In this document: piece by piece, positions 40,016 through 53,277 of the stretch
Layout: each line of letters begins with the position of its first letter
Position numbering within the stretch: the first letter of the stretch is position 1
Source of the DNA: Delphinapterus leucas
Taxonomy: Eukaryota > Chordata > Mammalia > Artiodactyla > Monodontidae
DNA: 64,000 bases
NCBI RefSeq assembly: GCF_002288925.2
Contig: NW_022098072.1
Coordinates: 21,993,489 to 22,057,488, forward strand
Reading direction: 5' to 3'
Notes under the pieces: generated by a model
What the model was told of the DNA's origin: nothing
What the model saw: only the letters and a program-made list of their open reading frames with translations
Databases searched by the model: none
Made by a program: the position numbers and the translations under genes

Positions 40016-40160
40016 TATGTGGCAGGGCAAAATTATGGCCCTCCAAAGCAATCTATGTTCGATTCCCCAGAATTTGTGACTGTAGTACATGGCAAAGGGA
40101 AATTAAGATAGCAGTTGGAATGAAGGTTGCTAATCAGCTGATCTCAAAATAGGAAGGTTA
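40016..40160 (+). mobile_element. MLT1-type LTR fragment
   Basis: GGCAGGGCAAAATTATGG...CCCCAGAATTTGTGACTG...ACATGGCAAAGGGA matches the start of MaLR LTRs. No target duplication was resolved. It interrupts the old L1. Confidence 0.55.
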
Positions 40161-40465
40161 TATCATTTTTATTGTATTGCTGGATTTGGTTCTGGTTTGT
40201 TACTAAGTTTATTAATTTTTGCATTTATGTTCATGAAAGAAATTGGTCTATTATGTTCCTTTCATGTATTGTCCTTGAGAATTCTTTTGTATTAAGGTTA
40301 TGCTGGTCTAATAAAACAAGTTGGGATGTGTTCCCTCTTTCAACTATTCTTTGGAAGAATTTGTATAAGATATGCATAATTTTTTTCTTAAAAGTTTGGT
40401 ATAGTTCAATTATGAAGCCATTTAGCCTCAAGTTTCCTTTGTGGGAAGGTTTAATATTATGAATT

Positions 40466-41505
40466 CTTAAGGGAACTCTTCTACACTGTTGGTGGGAATG
40501 TAAACTGGTACAGCCACTATGGAGAACAGTATGGAGGTTCCTTAAAAAAATGAAAATAGAGCTACCATATGATCCAGCAATCCCACTCCTGAGCATATAT
40601 CTGGAGAAAAGCACACTTTGAAAAGACACATGTGCCCCAATGTTCACTGCAGCACTATTTACAATAGCCAGGACATGGAAGCAACCTAAATGTCCATCAA
40701 CAGAGGAATGGATAAAGAAGATGTGGCACATATATAGAATGAAATATTACTCAGCCATTAAAAAGAATGAAATAATGCCATTTGCAGCAACTTGGATAGA
40801 CCTAGAGATTGTCATACGGAGTGAAGTAAGTCAGACAGAGAAAGACAAATATATGATATCACTTATATGTGGAATCTTAAAAAAGGCTATGGGACTTCCC
40901 TGGTGGCACAGTGGTTAAGAATCCGCCTGCCAACGTATGGACACGGGTTCGAGCCCTGGTCCAGGAAGATCCCACCTGCTGCAGAGCAACTAAGCCATTG
41001 TGCCACAACTACTGAGCCTGGGTGCTACAACTACTGAAGCCCGTGCACCTAGAGCCTGTGCTCCTCAACAAGAGAAGCCACCTCAATGAGAAGCCGGTGC
41101 ACCGCAATGAAGAGTAGCCCCCACTCACCGCAACTAGAGAAAGCCCATGTGCAGCAATGAAGACCCAATGCAGCCAAAATAAATAAATAATAAAAATTTT
41201 AAAAGGCTACCAAACAGAAAAAGAGTTACAGATGTAGAAAATAAACTTATGGTTACTGGCAGGTAAAGGAGTGGAGGGATAAACTGGAAGATATGGATTG
41301 ATACATATACACTACTACATATAAAAGAGATAACTAATAAGAACCTACTATAGCACAGGGAACTCAATACTTTGTAATGGCCTATATGGGAAAAGAATCT
41401 AAAAAAGGGTGGATATGTATACATAACAGATTCACTATGCTGTACACCTGAAACTAACACATCATTGTAAATCAACTATATTCCCAATAAAAATTATTAA
41501 AAATA
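40466..41505 (+). mobile_element. L1 3' fragment with nested SINE
   Basis: It starts with ACTGTTGGTGGGAATGTAAA and continues through ATATTACTCAGCCATTAAAA to the ACCTGAAACTAACACATCATTGT end with CAATAAAAATT. Opposite in orientation to the old L1 it sits in. Confidence 0.8.
40891..41200 (+). mobile_element. CHR-1-type SINE (copy H, longer form)
   Basis: GGGACTTCCCTGGTGGCACAGTGG head with B box GGTTCGAGCCC, two CAACTACTGA units in the body, and an AATAAATAAATAATAAA tail. Flanked by AAAAGGCTA (40881-40889 and 41201-41209). Nested in the L1 fragment. Confidence 0.88.
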
Positions 41506-41954
41506 TGAATTCTTTCTTTAATTGTCATAGAATTTTTGACATTCTCTATTTCTTTTGTTAATTTTTGGTAAGCTGCATTTTCTAGAAACTTACCTACTTC
41601 ATTTAAATTTTCAAATTTATTGACATAGATTAGTCTTATGACTTTCCTATGACCATAAGATTGTAAAATATCCTCGCTTTCATCTACTATATTAATTTTG
41701 CATGCTCTTTTTTTTAAATCACAAAGGGTTTATCGATTTTATTAATCTTTCTAGAGAACCAATTTTTGGCTTTACTGAATTTCATTATTGCTGATTTATT
41801 ATTTCTCTCCTGCTTTCAGTGGGTTTAATATGATGCTCTTTAAAAAAGTTTCTTGATATAGATGTTTATTGATATTCAGCTTCATTTCAGACATATGGTT
41901 TTAAAGCTATAAATTATCCTCTAAGCATATATTTAACTGTATCCCTCAAATTTT

Positions 41955-42274
41955 TTTAAAAATAAATTTATTTTTGGCTCTGTTGGGTCTTTGTTGCTGC
42001 ACGCTGGCTTTCTCTAGTTGCAGCAAGCGGGGGCTACGCTTTGTTGCAGTGCATGGGCTTCTCATTGTGGTGGCTTCTCTTGTTGCGGAGCATGGGCTCT
42101 AGGCACGTGGGCTTCAGTAGTTGTGGCTCATGGGATCTAGAGCGCAGGTTCAGTAGTTGTGGTGCACGGGCTTAGTTGCTCTGCGGCCTGTGGGATCTTC
42201 TTGGACCAGGGCTCGAACACATGTCTCCTGCATTGGCAGGCGGATTCTTAACCACTGCACCATCAGGAAAGCCC
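41955..42274 (-). mobile_element. CHR-1-type SINE (copy I, longer form)
   Basis: It reads tail first on the plus strand and ends at ...CATCAGGAAAGCCC. Duplication TATCCCTCAAATTTT on both sides (about 41940-41954 and 42276-42290). Two AGTAGTTGTGG units in the body. Confidence 0.88.
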
Positions 42275-42510
42275 CTATCCCTCAAATTTTGATATGTAAT
42301 AATTTTGTTATGGTTTACTGCAAAATATTTTCTAATTTGCACTGTGATTTATTTTTGCTCTACGGGTTATCTAGAAGTATATTATTTTGATTAACAAACA
42401 TATGGAGATTTTCCAATTATCTTTTTGTTACTAATTTTTAGCTTAATGGCATTATAGTCAGAGAGCATATTCTGTATTATTTCAATCCTTTAAAATGTAT
42501 TTGTGTTTAC

Positions 42511-43204
42511 AATAGAACTACCATATGACCCAGCAATCCCACTACTGGGCATATACCCTGAGAAAACCATAATTCAAAAAGAGTCATGTACCAAAATGTT
42601 CATTGCAGCTCTATTTACAATAGCCAGGAGATGGAAACAACCTAAGTGTCCAACATCGGATTAATGGATAAAGAAGATGTGGCATATATATACAATGGAA
42701 TATTACTCAGCCATAAAAACAAACGAAATTGAGCTATTTGTAATGAGGTGGAAGGACCTAGAGGCTGTCATATAGAGTGAAGTAAGTCAGAAGAGAAAGA
42801 CAAATACCGTATGCTAACACACATATATGAAATTTAAGAAAAAAAAACCTCATGAAGAACCTAGGGGTAATACATGAATAAAGACACAGACCTACTAGAG
42901 AATGGACTTGAGGATATGGGGAGGGGGAAGGGTAAGCTGTGACAAAGTGAGAGAGTGGCATGGACATATATACAGTACCAAACGTAAAATAGATAGCTAG
43001 TCGGAAGTAGCCGCATAGCACAGGGAGATCAGCTCGGTGCTTTGTGACCACCTAGAAGGGTGGGATAGGGAGGGTGGGAGGCAGGGAGATACAAGAGGGA
43101 GGAGATATGGGAACATATGTATATGTATAACTGATTCACTTTGTTATAAAGCAGAAACTAACACACCATTGAAAAGCAATTATTACTCCAATAAAGATGT
43201 AAAA
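42511..43204 (+). mobile_element. 5'-truncated L1, young-looking
   Basis: Flanked by a perfect 19-bp duplication AAAATGTATTTGTGTTTAC (42492-42510 and 43205-43223). Complete 3' end with CAATAAAGATG and an A tail. Inserted in the old L1 in the opposite orientation. Confidence 0.92.
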
Positions 43205-43654
43205 AAAATGTATTTGTGTTTACTTTACTGCTCAGCATATAGTCAATTATACATAAAGAATGTATATTTTGTTGTTGTTGGTTACAGTGTTCTACATATG
43301 TCCATTAGTTGGATTTGCTAATTGTGCTCAAATCTTCTATAGTCTTAATGATTTTTTTGTGTTCTGGTTCTATCAGAGAGATGTGTTAAGATCTTCCACT
43401 ATGATTACAGATTTATCAAATTCTCCATATGATTTACACATTTTGAGACTATGTTATCAAGTACATTTATCACTATAAAGTTCTCTTTATCTCTAGTAAT
43501 ACGGCTTTTGTTTGCATGATATAGCTTTTCCCATCCTTTTCCTTTCAACTTTCTTGTATACCTATCCCTATGGTTTATACATGTCATTTCATAGCATACA
43601 GTTAGGTGTTTCTTTTTCATTCATTATTTTTTTTAACTCAGTTTGACAAGCTTA

Positions 43655-44950
43655 TTAGTATGATGCTAATGTTCCCTCTGCCCGGGATACTCTTCTTGTC
43701 CACATTCCCTCTCTTCCTTACTCCTACTAGTTCTTCAGATTTCAACTCAAATAAGAGCATTCCCTGATGCCCCAGCCCCAGACTAGATCAGGCCCTTCTG
43801 TTAAAATTTTCTCATAGGACCTTATAATGTTTCCTTATAGCATTTGTCTCAGTTTGTAATGACATATCTTCATGACTGATTTCTGTTTCTCTCCTTTATT
43901 AGTTTTAAAGCAGTTATCGTGTAGTTTGTTCCTCACAGTATGCTGGATGCTGGGTACATCACTGGCACATAAAAATAATTCAATATATATTTATCGAAAA
44001 GCTCAGCAATTCTTAACTGCAACTCAAATCTCTCTCCTAACCTGTAGATGCATTTATGCAACTATCTCCCGGACAGCTGTACTTGGAAGTTCTGTAACAT
44101 CCCTCAAATTCAATATGTCCAAAACTTAACTCATTATATTTCCTCTTCAAATCTAGACATCACCTTTAATTCTGTCCTACCACCACAGTTCCCAACTATA
44201 TCCAATAGGAAATAAAGCCTTACTAATTCTATCTCATAAACATCTCTCATATTCTATTGTTCCTTTTCTATTCTAACTTCTGCTGCTTTAACTCAAGCCC
44301 TGGTCATCTCTCACTTGGTTGAACTAGACTTTCTGTCTTGAGGCTTACAGCTTTTTCCTGCCATGCCATCTATATCAGCACTCCCATCACAGCGTTAAGA
44401 ATATTGTCAAAATTTTGAACCTGGTAACGTCACTGTCCTACAAAAACAAACTCTTCAATGGTTCATTGCTGCCAGGATAAAGTCCAAACATAATATACCA
44501 AGTTCTTCAGGATTTAGTCCCTCCCAATGTCTCCTAGCTTCATTCATACTACACTCCTTCTACCTCATGCTCTAACACACCTTGCTGCCTTACAGTCCTG
44601 CCTTTTCTCATGCTGTTCTCTGTCTAGAATGTTTTTCCCTTTTTTATCCTCACAGAGAATAGCTGTTCAAGACTAGACTCAAGCATTACCTCTTTTCCGA
44701 AGCATGATTTAAGCCCCAGGCAGATGTAACTATCTACTCTTTGGTGCCCTCAACTCTGACCCACATATGCATCTATCCAAATACTACCAATTACACTCTT
44801 CTGTATTAAACTTATATGTTTACATGTCTATGCTTGAATAAGAACTCCTAGAGGACAAAAAAATCTTGCCTTACTCAGCTTGTGTTTCCAAGATCTAAGA
44901 AATGGAAGATGTTCAATAGTTGATGATAAATAAAGGGAAAAAGGAGAAAA
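43655..44950 (+). repeat. Two L2-type LINE relics in tandem
   Basis: About 43655-43985 and about 44020-44950: pyrimidine-rich decayed L2 text with CTTGTCCACATTCCCT and later TCTCCCGGACAGCTG and CCTGCCTTTTCTCATGCTG. Each ends in a short tail. Recognition only. Confidence 0.5.
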
Positions 44951-45004
44951 CCATTAACTGTAAGGAGGCAAAAAAAATTCTTTAGGTTACTGAGTGGAGA
45001 GGAC

Positions 45005-45290
45005 ACACACGCACACACACACACACACACACACACCCCTTTCTGAAGCAACTATTTAATTATGATTCTAGGGAGTTGCTCTTTTCTATGTGCATGGAAA
45101 ATACATTTGAGAAAAATAATATCTTTCTATTCTATTTGTATTGTGGAATCACAGGCTTACTTGTTTCACCCTCCCAAGAGAAAGCATGGACCACATAGAC
45201 CAGTTATATATTTTATATATATATATTATATATATATAATATACACACACACACACAGACATGCACATACACACATACATATACACAAAA
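45005..45290. repeat. Microsatellite cluster: (CA)n and (TA)n-(CA)n
   Basis: (CA)n at 45003-45037, then (TA)n at about 45205-45242 running into (CA)n and ATAC units to about 45288. The alternating TA tract could form cruciform or unwound DNA. Confidence 0.8.
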
Positions 45291-45299
45291 GTATAAATA

Positions 45300-48240
45300 T
45301 GTAAAGTGTTAAAAATAACCCAAGATCAGGTATCATAGCAATTTTATGGCTTTAAATATTAGAAAAATAAATTATCATTTTCAGAACTCAAAAATAGCCC
45401 ATAAAATTTATTTTAAATATTTAAAGGACTCCTTCAGTTAGCAATTCCAAGGAAAATAAAATAGCTGCTTTTTAAAAGACTGCCATAAAGTAATTACAGT
45501 TAATAATTGCTTTGCAGGTTATAGAAAGAGCATAAGAATTAAAAGTATTTTATTATGTCATCAATGACAGGTATTAATTCCTTATATTCACTAATATGTT
45601 AATGAAACAACTAATCTATGATTGTTTAAGGGTATTTCTGATTTTTTTAAATGACATTAATATTAAATAAGAAAAGCTTTATGTTAAATCATGGAAATAT
45701 AATTTTCAAACTTTATAAGGATTCAAACTAAAGGATTATATTGTATTATGTAACCTAAGGGAACAGGTTAGAATGAAATGACTATTCTAATAAAGATAAA
45801 TTTCAGTATTTTAAATACTTTAAGAATTTCTGAGGGTGCAAATACTTTTTAAGAAATTTCCTACCTCCTTAAGAGTAGAAGCCACTTAATTATGCATAAC
45901 AGAAGAATTAAATAAATTTTATATATTCCTTGGGAATATATAAAAATAACAAATTTCCCCTTTGTTATGAGCAGTAAACTTTAAAACTACTCACTACTCA
46001 TGAATCTCTAAAATTCTACACACAAAGAGATGACAAAGCCAAACTAGGCACTCACAGGATTAAAGAACTATTGATCATGCAGAACATCTACAGTTATTTG
46101 ACTGTTTTGAGGTGCTCTGGCCCTTGCTTAAAGAATCTGCCCTAAGAAGAGTGCTATCTTTACGAAAAAGAAATTATATTTTTCACCTCAAGTCACAATA
46201 GCAAAGTATTAAATTTTGGTTGAAAAGAATACACTGCTATATGAACTAAAGCAAAAAAGAAATGAAGAAATAAGCTACACACTGTAATTCATTACTGACA
46301 TTACTGTTAGATTCAAAAAGAAAAGTGGATGCTAATGAAATAATTAATATTGTTAAACACCTCTAGAGTGGAAATGAGATTCAGTGTAGTCAAATTTGAT
46401 TCCATGTTACTCTCAAAGAAAATATGTATTTCTTTTAAATTAATACAACCACTACTGAAACTCACTTGGATAAATCATCAGGCATAAAATCGCTCCAAGG
46501 TTATTTTTAGTGTTTTAAGAGATGTTAATTTGAAACTTGAGGTATGTAAACCACAAATGCAGATTAAATTATTTGAAAAACGAGATCAGGTGTTCTTTAT
46601 TCTATTGGAAAGTAATACCTCTAAAAGCAATAATTACCTATATGTTGTACTTTATATGAAAATGGCAATACTGACACACTGCCATCCATCCATTCATCTA
46701 GACATTCAATTACTGAACACCAATGGCTCAAGCACTATGCTAACTGCTGAAGCTAAAAAGGTAAGCAAAAACAATCTCCCAGGGATTAGCTAGAATTTAG
46801 TATCTAATTATACTTATAAGTGCAATGAAGTAAAAAGTACTAGGTATTATAAAGAGATCTACTTCCTCAAGAAAATGACATTTAAGTTGGCACCAGAGGA
46901 TTATTAGGAATTAGCTAGCTAGGTTGGGGGAGTTGGAACATGTGTGTGTATGTTTTCATTCTAACTTAGAAGGTGCATCACACGCAAAGGTCCTTAACCG
47001 CTAAGGGGTTTAATGTACTGGCAGCTATGAGAGCAGGACAGTGGACAAGAGTACAGTGAGCATAGACTGAGAGTCAGTAGGGGGTCAGATCAAGTAGGAC
47101 CTTGAAGGTAATGTCAAAGATTTCCAATGTATCCTAATGGGAAGTCACTTAAGAATTTTAAGCAAAGAAGTGCCAAGATCAGGAATTGCTGTTCATTCTA
47201 ATTGCTGCATGGAGACTTGGGGGGGGGGGGGTGAGTGATAGCAGAATAAATGCAGGTGGACCAGGTAGAAAACCCAGGTACAAGATGACAGAAGTTGTCC
47301 TGATAACAGAGATAGTAGTCATTTGGACTAGATGATGGTGACATAGACGCATGTCAATTCAAGATATATCCTGAAAGTAGAATCAATAGGACTGATGATG
47401 GATTAGATGTAGGGGTGAGGCCCAAATTCTTGGCTTAAGAAAATTTCTATGTCAGCCAAAACTGAAAATTATTTCTAAATCACATCAATTATATGATATA
47501 TTATTCCCTATCTACAAAGTCTACGAGATTAGGAAGAGATTTATGACCAATACTAGTAATAAATATAACCAGGTAACTGGGATCACAGAGAGAGTAATTT
47601 CATGGTATTTGCGGCATAGGGTTATGGGGAAATGATGGCTTTTAAAACCAAAACTAATTGAGAGGCTAAAGGAGCATTTAGTGACTTTCTTTTTCCCTTT
47701 TTCTTTATAATTCATTATTCTCCATATGTCTTCTTTTATCTATTTCAGCCCCAAAGGAGAAATCTTAGATACACTTAACTCCTTTTTTTCTCTACACTGT
47801 TCCCATCTCTGTACCCTGTAACTTGAGTTCACTTGATTTCTAGAGTAGAGAGCCTGGGTAAAACAATATTCCTAGCATTTCACCTTCCAGTTTCCCCACT
47901 CATATGAAATTTCCAGCCATCTTCTTTCTGTAGGGAACAGCACAGCAAAACATGGGTTTCTGCGTTGTTAACAATTTAATTTCTCCAATGTTGAATTGTA
48001 CCTTTCTTTTCATGTGTACTATGAAACAGAATGGATGATGACCATTGACAATAACAACAGCCATACTATTCTGTGGAACTGTATATCCATAATGGGACGA
48101 ATTTCATTTCTCTGTTTTGTTGAAATTTACCAAACAAGAGTTTAAAAGACCTCCTTAAATATCTTAAAGTTAACAGTGAAGTGATATATAGTATAGAGAA
48201 AATTTTAACGTTTACACATCAAAAACTAAATAATGTATTA
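45300..48240. other. Upstream WASF1 intron, no gene found
   Basis: AT-rich. A decayed L2-like passage at about 46680-47200 (AACACCAATGGCTCAAGC, CCTTGAAGGTAATGTCAAA) and a run of about 14 G near 47219 were seen. The rest is unassigned. Confidence 0.5.
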
Positions 48241-48245
48241 GCCAT

Positions 48246-48370
48246 TTTTTTTTTTTTTTTTGGCCGTGATGTGCAGCATGCAGGATCTTAGTTCCCTGAC
48301 CAGGGATCTAACCCATGCCCCCTGCACTGGGAGTGCAGAGTCTTTACCACTAGACCACCAGGGAAGTACC
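48246..48370 (-). mobile_element. Short tRNA-Glu-derived SINE (copy J)
   Basis: T run, then GGCCGTGATGTGCAGCATGC...CTTTACCACTAGACCACCAGGGAAG. It has the tRNA head but not the long CHR body. Loose ATTAGC duplication. Distinct from the CHR-2 copies. Confidence 0.75.
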
Positions 48371-50004
48371 ACATTAGCACTTTTTTGGAAGGGAAAAAAA
48401 TCTTTCAGACCCTTGATATTAGCTTAAATTATTTTTAATGTAATGTTACTTAGCAGTATATGGATGTACAATCAGATGTAAAATCCTTATGCTTATAACT
48501 CTTATGCCAAATATATATATAAATCTATGAAACCAAAATAGATTTAAAATAAATTCAAGAAAAAACCAATAAAATTCAAAATAACAGTATTAAATACAAT
48601 GAAACCATTTTGCTTTAATTCCATCCTGCTTGCTATATGAATCTTGTACTGACTGCTCCAAAAACCTCCTTTATTTTGTTTATGCCTATCCTACTACGTA
48701 TAAGAGCCTTTTCTCTATTTAAACTGCTGTGAAATTTTATTCATTCATTACCTGATTGACACTATTTAGGCTTTACTATTTACAAATACAACATTTATGT
48801 AGCAAGTGTGCCCCTGTAATATCCTTATTAGATTGAAATAATTAAAGCTGTACTATTTGGCACCAAAATTATGCTAAACATAATCATAAACAGAGATACT
48901 AAAATTACTTGACAGGACTCACTAAGTCCTTTTTAAAATAAAAATAAAAAATTGTAATTCTCATAGAAAACTCACAAACATCCAAAAATATTCAGGCTGA
49001 GAACCATAGGCCAAGCCAAAGCCATGACTCAAAGAGGTGGAATGAGTGGCTCAAGAGTCAGGACCAGGAACAGAACCTATCTGTATGCATGTGTGTCTTA
49101 TCATACTCTATTGCTTCTATTATATTAAGATGAATTTATATAACATAGACTTTATAAAACCATTCTAACAATTCACTATTCAGCAATTGAGCAAAATTTC
49201 ACTGAAGAGGAGAAACAAAATGATTCTTTCACCAACCGAAACAGATTAACACATTTTTTTTTTAAAGTACAAAAGTACATCAGTATGTACCATGGATGAG
49301 AATAAGCCCACCCAGCCTCCTGCATGTGATTTATGCCAAGATATGGAAAATTTTATTCCCCCTTCCCACTGTCTTTCTCTCATTCTTGGGCCAGTGTTTC
49401 TCTTATCTTCAGATATGTATTTTCAGATACTGTTTACTCCCTATGAATAAACCTCAAAATCAACAAGCCCCAAACCAAAGCTGCTATTTTTCCCCAGCAA
49501 AAAAACCCTATCTTTCTTATTTTAATTAACAGTTCCATTGGAGAGTAGAAAGTTAGAAACAGATTTTTCTTTGACTCCTTCCAGTCTCACCATATCCAAC
49601 CTGTACAAGAATATCCATTAAATTCCTAGCAGAAGACCTGTTGACATAAAACTTTTGGTATATTCCTTAATTTTTTGAAATATTGACCAATAACCTTCTA
49701 AAAATTTTCTACAAATTATATTTCCATATCCTCGCAAACACCAGGGAAAAATGCTTTCTAATGCCCACATTATAGTCTATAAGATATATCATAATTTATT
49801 TGGATTCCCCTAATGCTGGACATTTTGGTGACTTTAAAAGTTTTACTGTAATACATACTACTGGAAAATTTTTCATTATATAAATCTTAATGCAAGTTTC
49901 AGGTTATTTTCTTAGAATATGAAAAATTCAATGCCTTTGAAGTATTTATTTCCAAATTGCCTCTAATAAAATTATGCCATTTCCATTTTCATCACACATG
50001 AGGC
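48371..50004. other. Upstream WASF1 intron, no gene found
   Basis: AT-rich. About 49600-49990 has faint LINE-like text (CCAAATTGCCTCTAATAAAA). No reading frame or RNA gene was recognised. Confidence 0.45.
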
Positions 50005-50168
50005 TACTTTACTACTTTCTCAGCTCCATTATTTACTGTCTATGAGACCACTTGTACTTCAATTTTCTCATCTTTAAAATGGAGATAATAACAACACCTA
50101 CCTCAAGGGTTGTTTATGAAGGTTAAAATGGTTATTACACATAGAGCTTTTAGAAAAGTCCTTGGCAC
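50005..50168 (+). repeat. MIR SINE, left half
   Basis: AAAATGGAGATAATAACAACACCTACCTC and GAAAAGTCCTTGGCAC are MIR core and tail text. The element resumes at 54472, so one MIR was split by the L1 between. Confidence 0.65.
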
Positions 50169-52601
50169 TCCTGAACCACCAATGGGTCAAAGAAGAAATG
50201 AGAAAATATCTTGAGCAAACAAAAAGGAAAACAGAACAAAGCAAAACTTAAGGAATGCAGCAAAAGCAGTTCTAAGAGGGAGGCTTAAAACGATAAATGT
50301 TTGCATTAAGAAAAAAGATCTGAAATAAAAAACCTAACTTTACACCTCAAGAAATGAGAAAAAGAACAAACTAAGCCCAAAGTTAGCAGAAGGAAGAAAA
50401 TAATAAAGCTTAGAGAAGATACAAATGAAATAAAGACTAGAAAGACAATAGGAAAAAGTCAGTAAAACTGAGAATTGGTTTTTGAAAAGATAAAATTGAC
50501 AACCTTTTAGCTAGACTAACCAAGAAGATAAGAGAGAGGACTCAAACAAAATCAGAAGTTAAAAAAAACATTACAAATGATACCAGAGAAATACAAAGGT
50601 TCATGGGCAGCTACTATGAACAATTATACATGAACAAATTAGATAACCTAGAAAAAATGAATGAATTCCTAGAAATATATAAACTACCGAGACTAATTTA
50701 TGAAGAAATAGAAAATCTGAACAAATAAGTAACAAGTAAGGAAATTAAATCAATAATCGAAAACTTCCCAACCAAGAAGAGCCCAGGACCAGATGGTTTC
50801 ACTGGTGATTTCCATCAAACATTTACAGAAAAATTAAAGCCAATCCTTCTCAAACCCTTCCAAAAAACTGAACAGAAGGGAACACTCCCAAACTCATTTT
50901 ATGAGGCTAGCTTTACCCTGACACCAAAGCCAGACAAGGACATTACACAACACTTCGTAGTGTACACCAATATCTCTGATGAATACAGATGCAAAAATTC
51001 TTAACCAAATACTAGCAAACCAATTCAACAGCACACTAGAAGAATCATATATCATGATAAAGTGGGATTTATCCCTGGGAAGCAAGGATGTTTCAATATA
51101 TGCAAGTCAATAAGTGTGATACATCACATTAATAAAATGAAAGATAAAAATCATATGATCATCTCAATAGATGCAGAAAAAGCATTTGACAAAATTCAAC
51201 ACTCTTTCATGATAAAAGCTTTCAACAAATTTGGTATAGAATGAACATATCTCACATAGTAAAGGTCATATATGACAAGCTGACATCTAACATCATACTC
51301 AACAGTGAAAAGCTAAAGCTTTTTTCTAAGGTCAGGAACAAAACAAGGATGTCCACTCTTACAACTTTTATTCAAGAGTACTGGAAGTCCAATTAGGCAA
51401 AAGAAAAAAAAAAAAGAAAAGAAATAAAAGGCATCCAAATTGGTAAAAAGGAAGTAAAATTATGTCTGTTTGCAGATGACACAGTATATCTAGAAAACCC
51501 TAAAGACTACCAAAAAAATTTGTTAGAACTGATAAATTCAGTAAAGTTGCAGAATACAAAATCAACATAAAAAATCAGCTATATTTCTATACACTAACAA
51601 TGAACTATCCAGAAAAGAAATAAAGAAAATAATCCCATTTACAATAGCATCAAAAACAACAAAATACTTAAGAATAAAGTTAACCCAGGAGGTAAAAGAT
51701 ATGTACACTGAAAACTATAAGACACTGATGAAAGAAATTGAAGAAGACACAAATAATGGAAAGATGTCTCATGTTCATGGACTAGAAGAATTAATATTGT
51801 TAAAATGTCCATATTACCCAGAGCCATCTACAGATTCAATGCATTTTGAATGCACTGAATTCCTATCAAAATTCCAGTTGCATTTTTCACGGAAATAGAA
51901 AATGCAACTCTAAAAACTAATATGGAAACACAAAAAAACCCAAATTGCCAAATCGATCTTGAGAAAGAAGAACAAAACTGGAAGCAACATACTTCCTGAT
52001 TTTATACTAAAAGGCAATAGAAATTAAAACATTATGGTACTGACAGAAAAATAAGATATACAGACCAATGGAACAGAATAAATAGCCCAGAGATACATGC
52101 ATGTATAAATGGTCAACTAATATTTGACAAGGGAGACAAGAATACTCAATGTGGAAAAGACAGTCTTTTCAATAAATGGTATTGGGAAAAATAGATATTC
52201 GCATGCAAAAGAATGAAATTGGACCCCTATCTGACTCCACTCACAAAAATTAACTTGAAATGAATTAAAGATTTATATGTGAGACCTGAAATGTAAAACT
52301 CCTAGAAGAAAACAAAGGGGAAAAGCTCCTTGACATTGGTCTTAGCAATGATATTTTTGGATACAAGACCAAAAGCACAAGTAACAAAAGCAAAAATAAA
52401 CAAGAGGGATGACATCAAACTAAAAAGCTTCTGCACAGCAAAAGAAACAATCAATAAATGAAGAGACAACCTCCAGAATGGGGAAAAATATTTGCAAACC
52501 ATTTATTTAATAAGGGGTTAATATCCAACATATATAAGGAACCCACACAATCCAACAGCAAAAAAACCCCAAACAATCCAATTAAAAATTGGGCAGAGGA
52601 G

Positions 52602-52819
52602 GGGCTTCCCTGGTGGCACAGTGGTTGAGAGTCCGCCTGCCGATGCAGGGGATGCGGGTTGGTGCCCCAGTCCGGGAGGATCCCACATGCCGCGGAGCGG
52701 CTGGTCCCATGAGCCATGGCTGCTGAGCCAGCGCGTCCGGAGCCTGTGCTCCGCAACAGGAGAGGCCACAACAGTGAGAGGCCCGTGCAAAAAATAAATA
52801 AATAAAAAATAAAAATGAA
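52602..52819 (+). mobile_element. CHR-2-type SINE (copy K)
   Basis: GGGCTTCCCTGGTGGCACAGTGG head, AAATAAATAAATAAAAAATAAAA tail. Duplication AAATTGGGCAGAGGAG on both sides (about 52585-52600 and 52823-52838). Confidence 0.92.
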
Positions 52820-52929
52820 AAAAAATTGGGCAGAGGAGTAAACAGACATTTTTCCAAGATGACATACAAATGGTCAACAAGTAAATAAAAAGATGATCAA
52901 CATCATTAATTATCAGGGAAATGCAATTT

Positions 52930-53200
52930 TTTTCTTTTTTAAAAAAATTTTTATACAATTTTAAAGGTTATTTTCCATTTACAGTTATTACAAAATACTG
53001 GCTATATTCCCCATGTTATACAATACATCCCTGAGCCTATCTTACACCCAATAGTTTGTACCTCCCACTTCCCCATCCCTTTATTGCCCCTCCCCTTCCC
53101 CACTGGTAACCACTAGTTTGTTCTCTATATTTGTAAGTCTGCTTTTTTGTTGCATTCACTAGTTTGTTGTATTTTTTAGATTCCAAATATAAGTGATAGC
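52930..53200 (-). mobile_element. L1 3' end fragment nested in the L1
   Basis: Flanked by ATGCAATTT (52921-52929 and 53201-53209). Minus-strand L1 3' text with CCCCATGTTATACAATAC. Confidence 0.75.
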
Positions 53201-53277
53201 ATGCAATTTAAAACCACAATGAGATATCACCTCACAACTGTTATAATGGCTATTCTCAAAAAGACAAGAGATAACAG

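Larger units (their letters stand above)
34730..43650 (-). mobile_element. Old L1 (about 3.7 kb of own sequence) split by at least seven later insertions
   Basis: Decayed L1 3' UTR and ORF2 text runs on the minus strand in separate blocks: about 34730-35793, 38306-38360, 38591-39498, 39812-40015, 40160-40465, 41506-41940, 42290-42491 and 43224-43650. The blocks read in order across the inserted younger elements, which shows one original copy. No reading frame survives. Confidence 0.7.
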
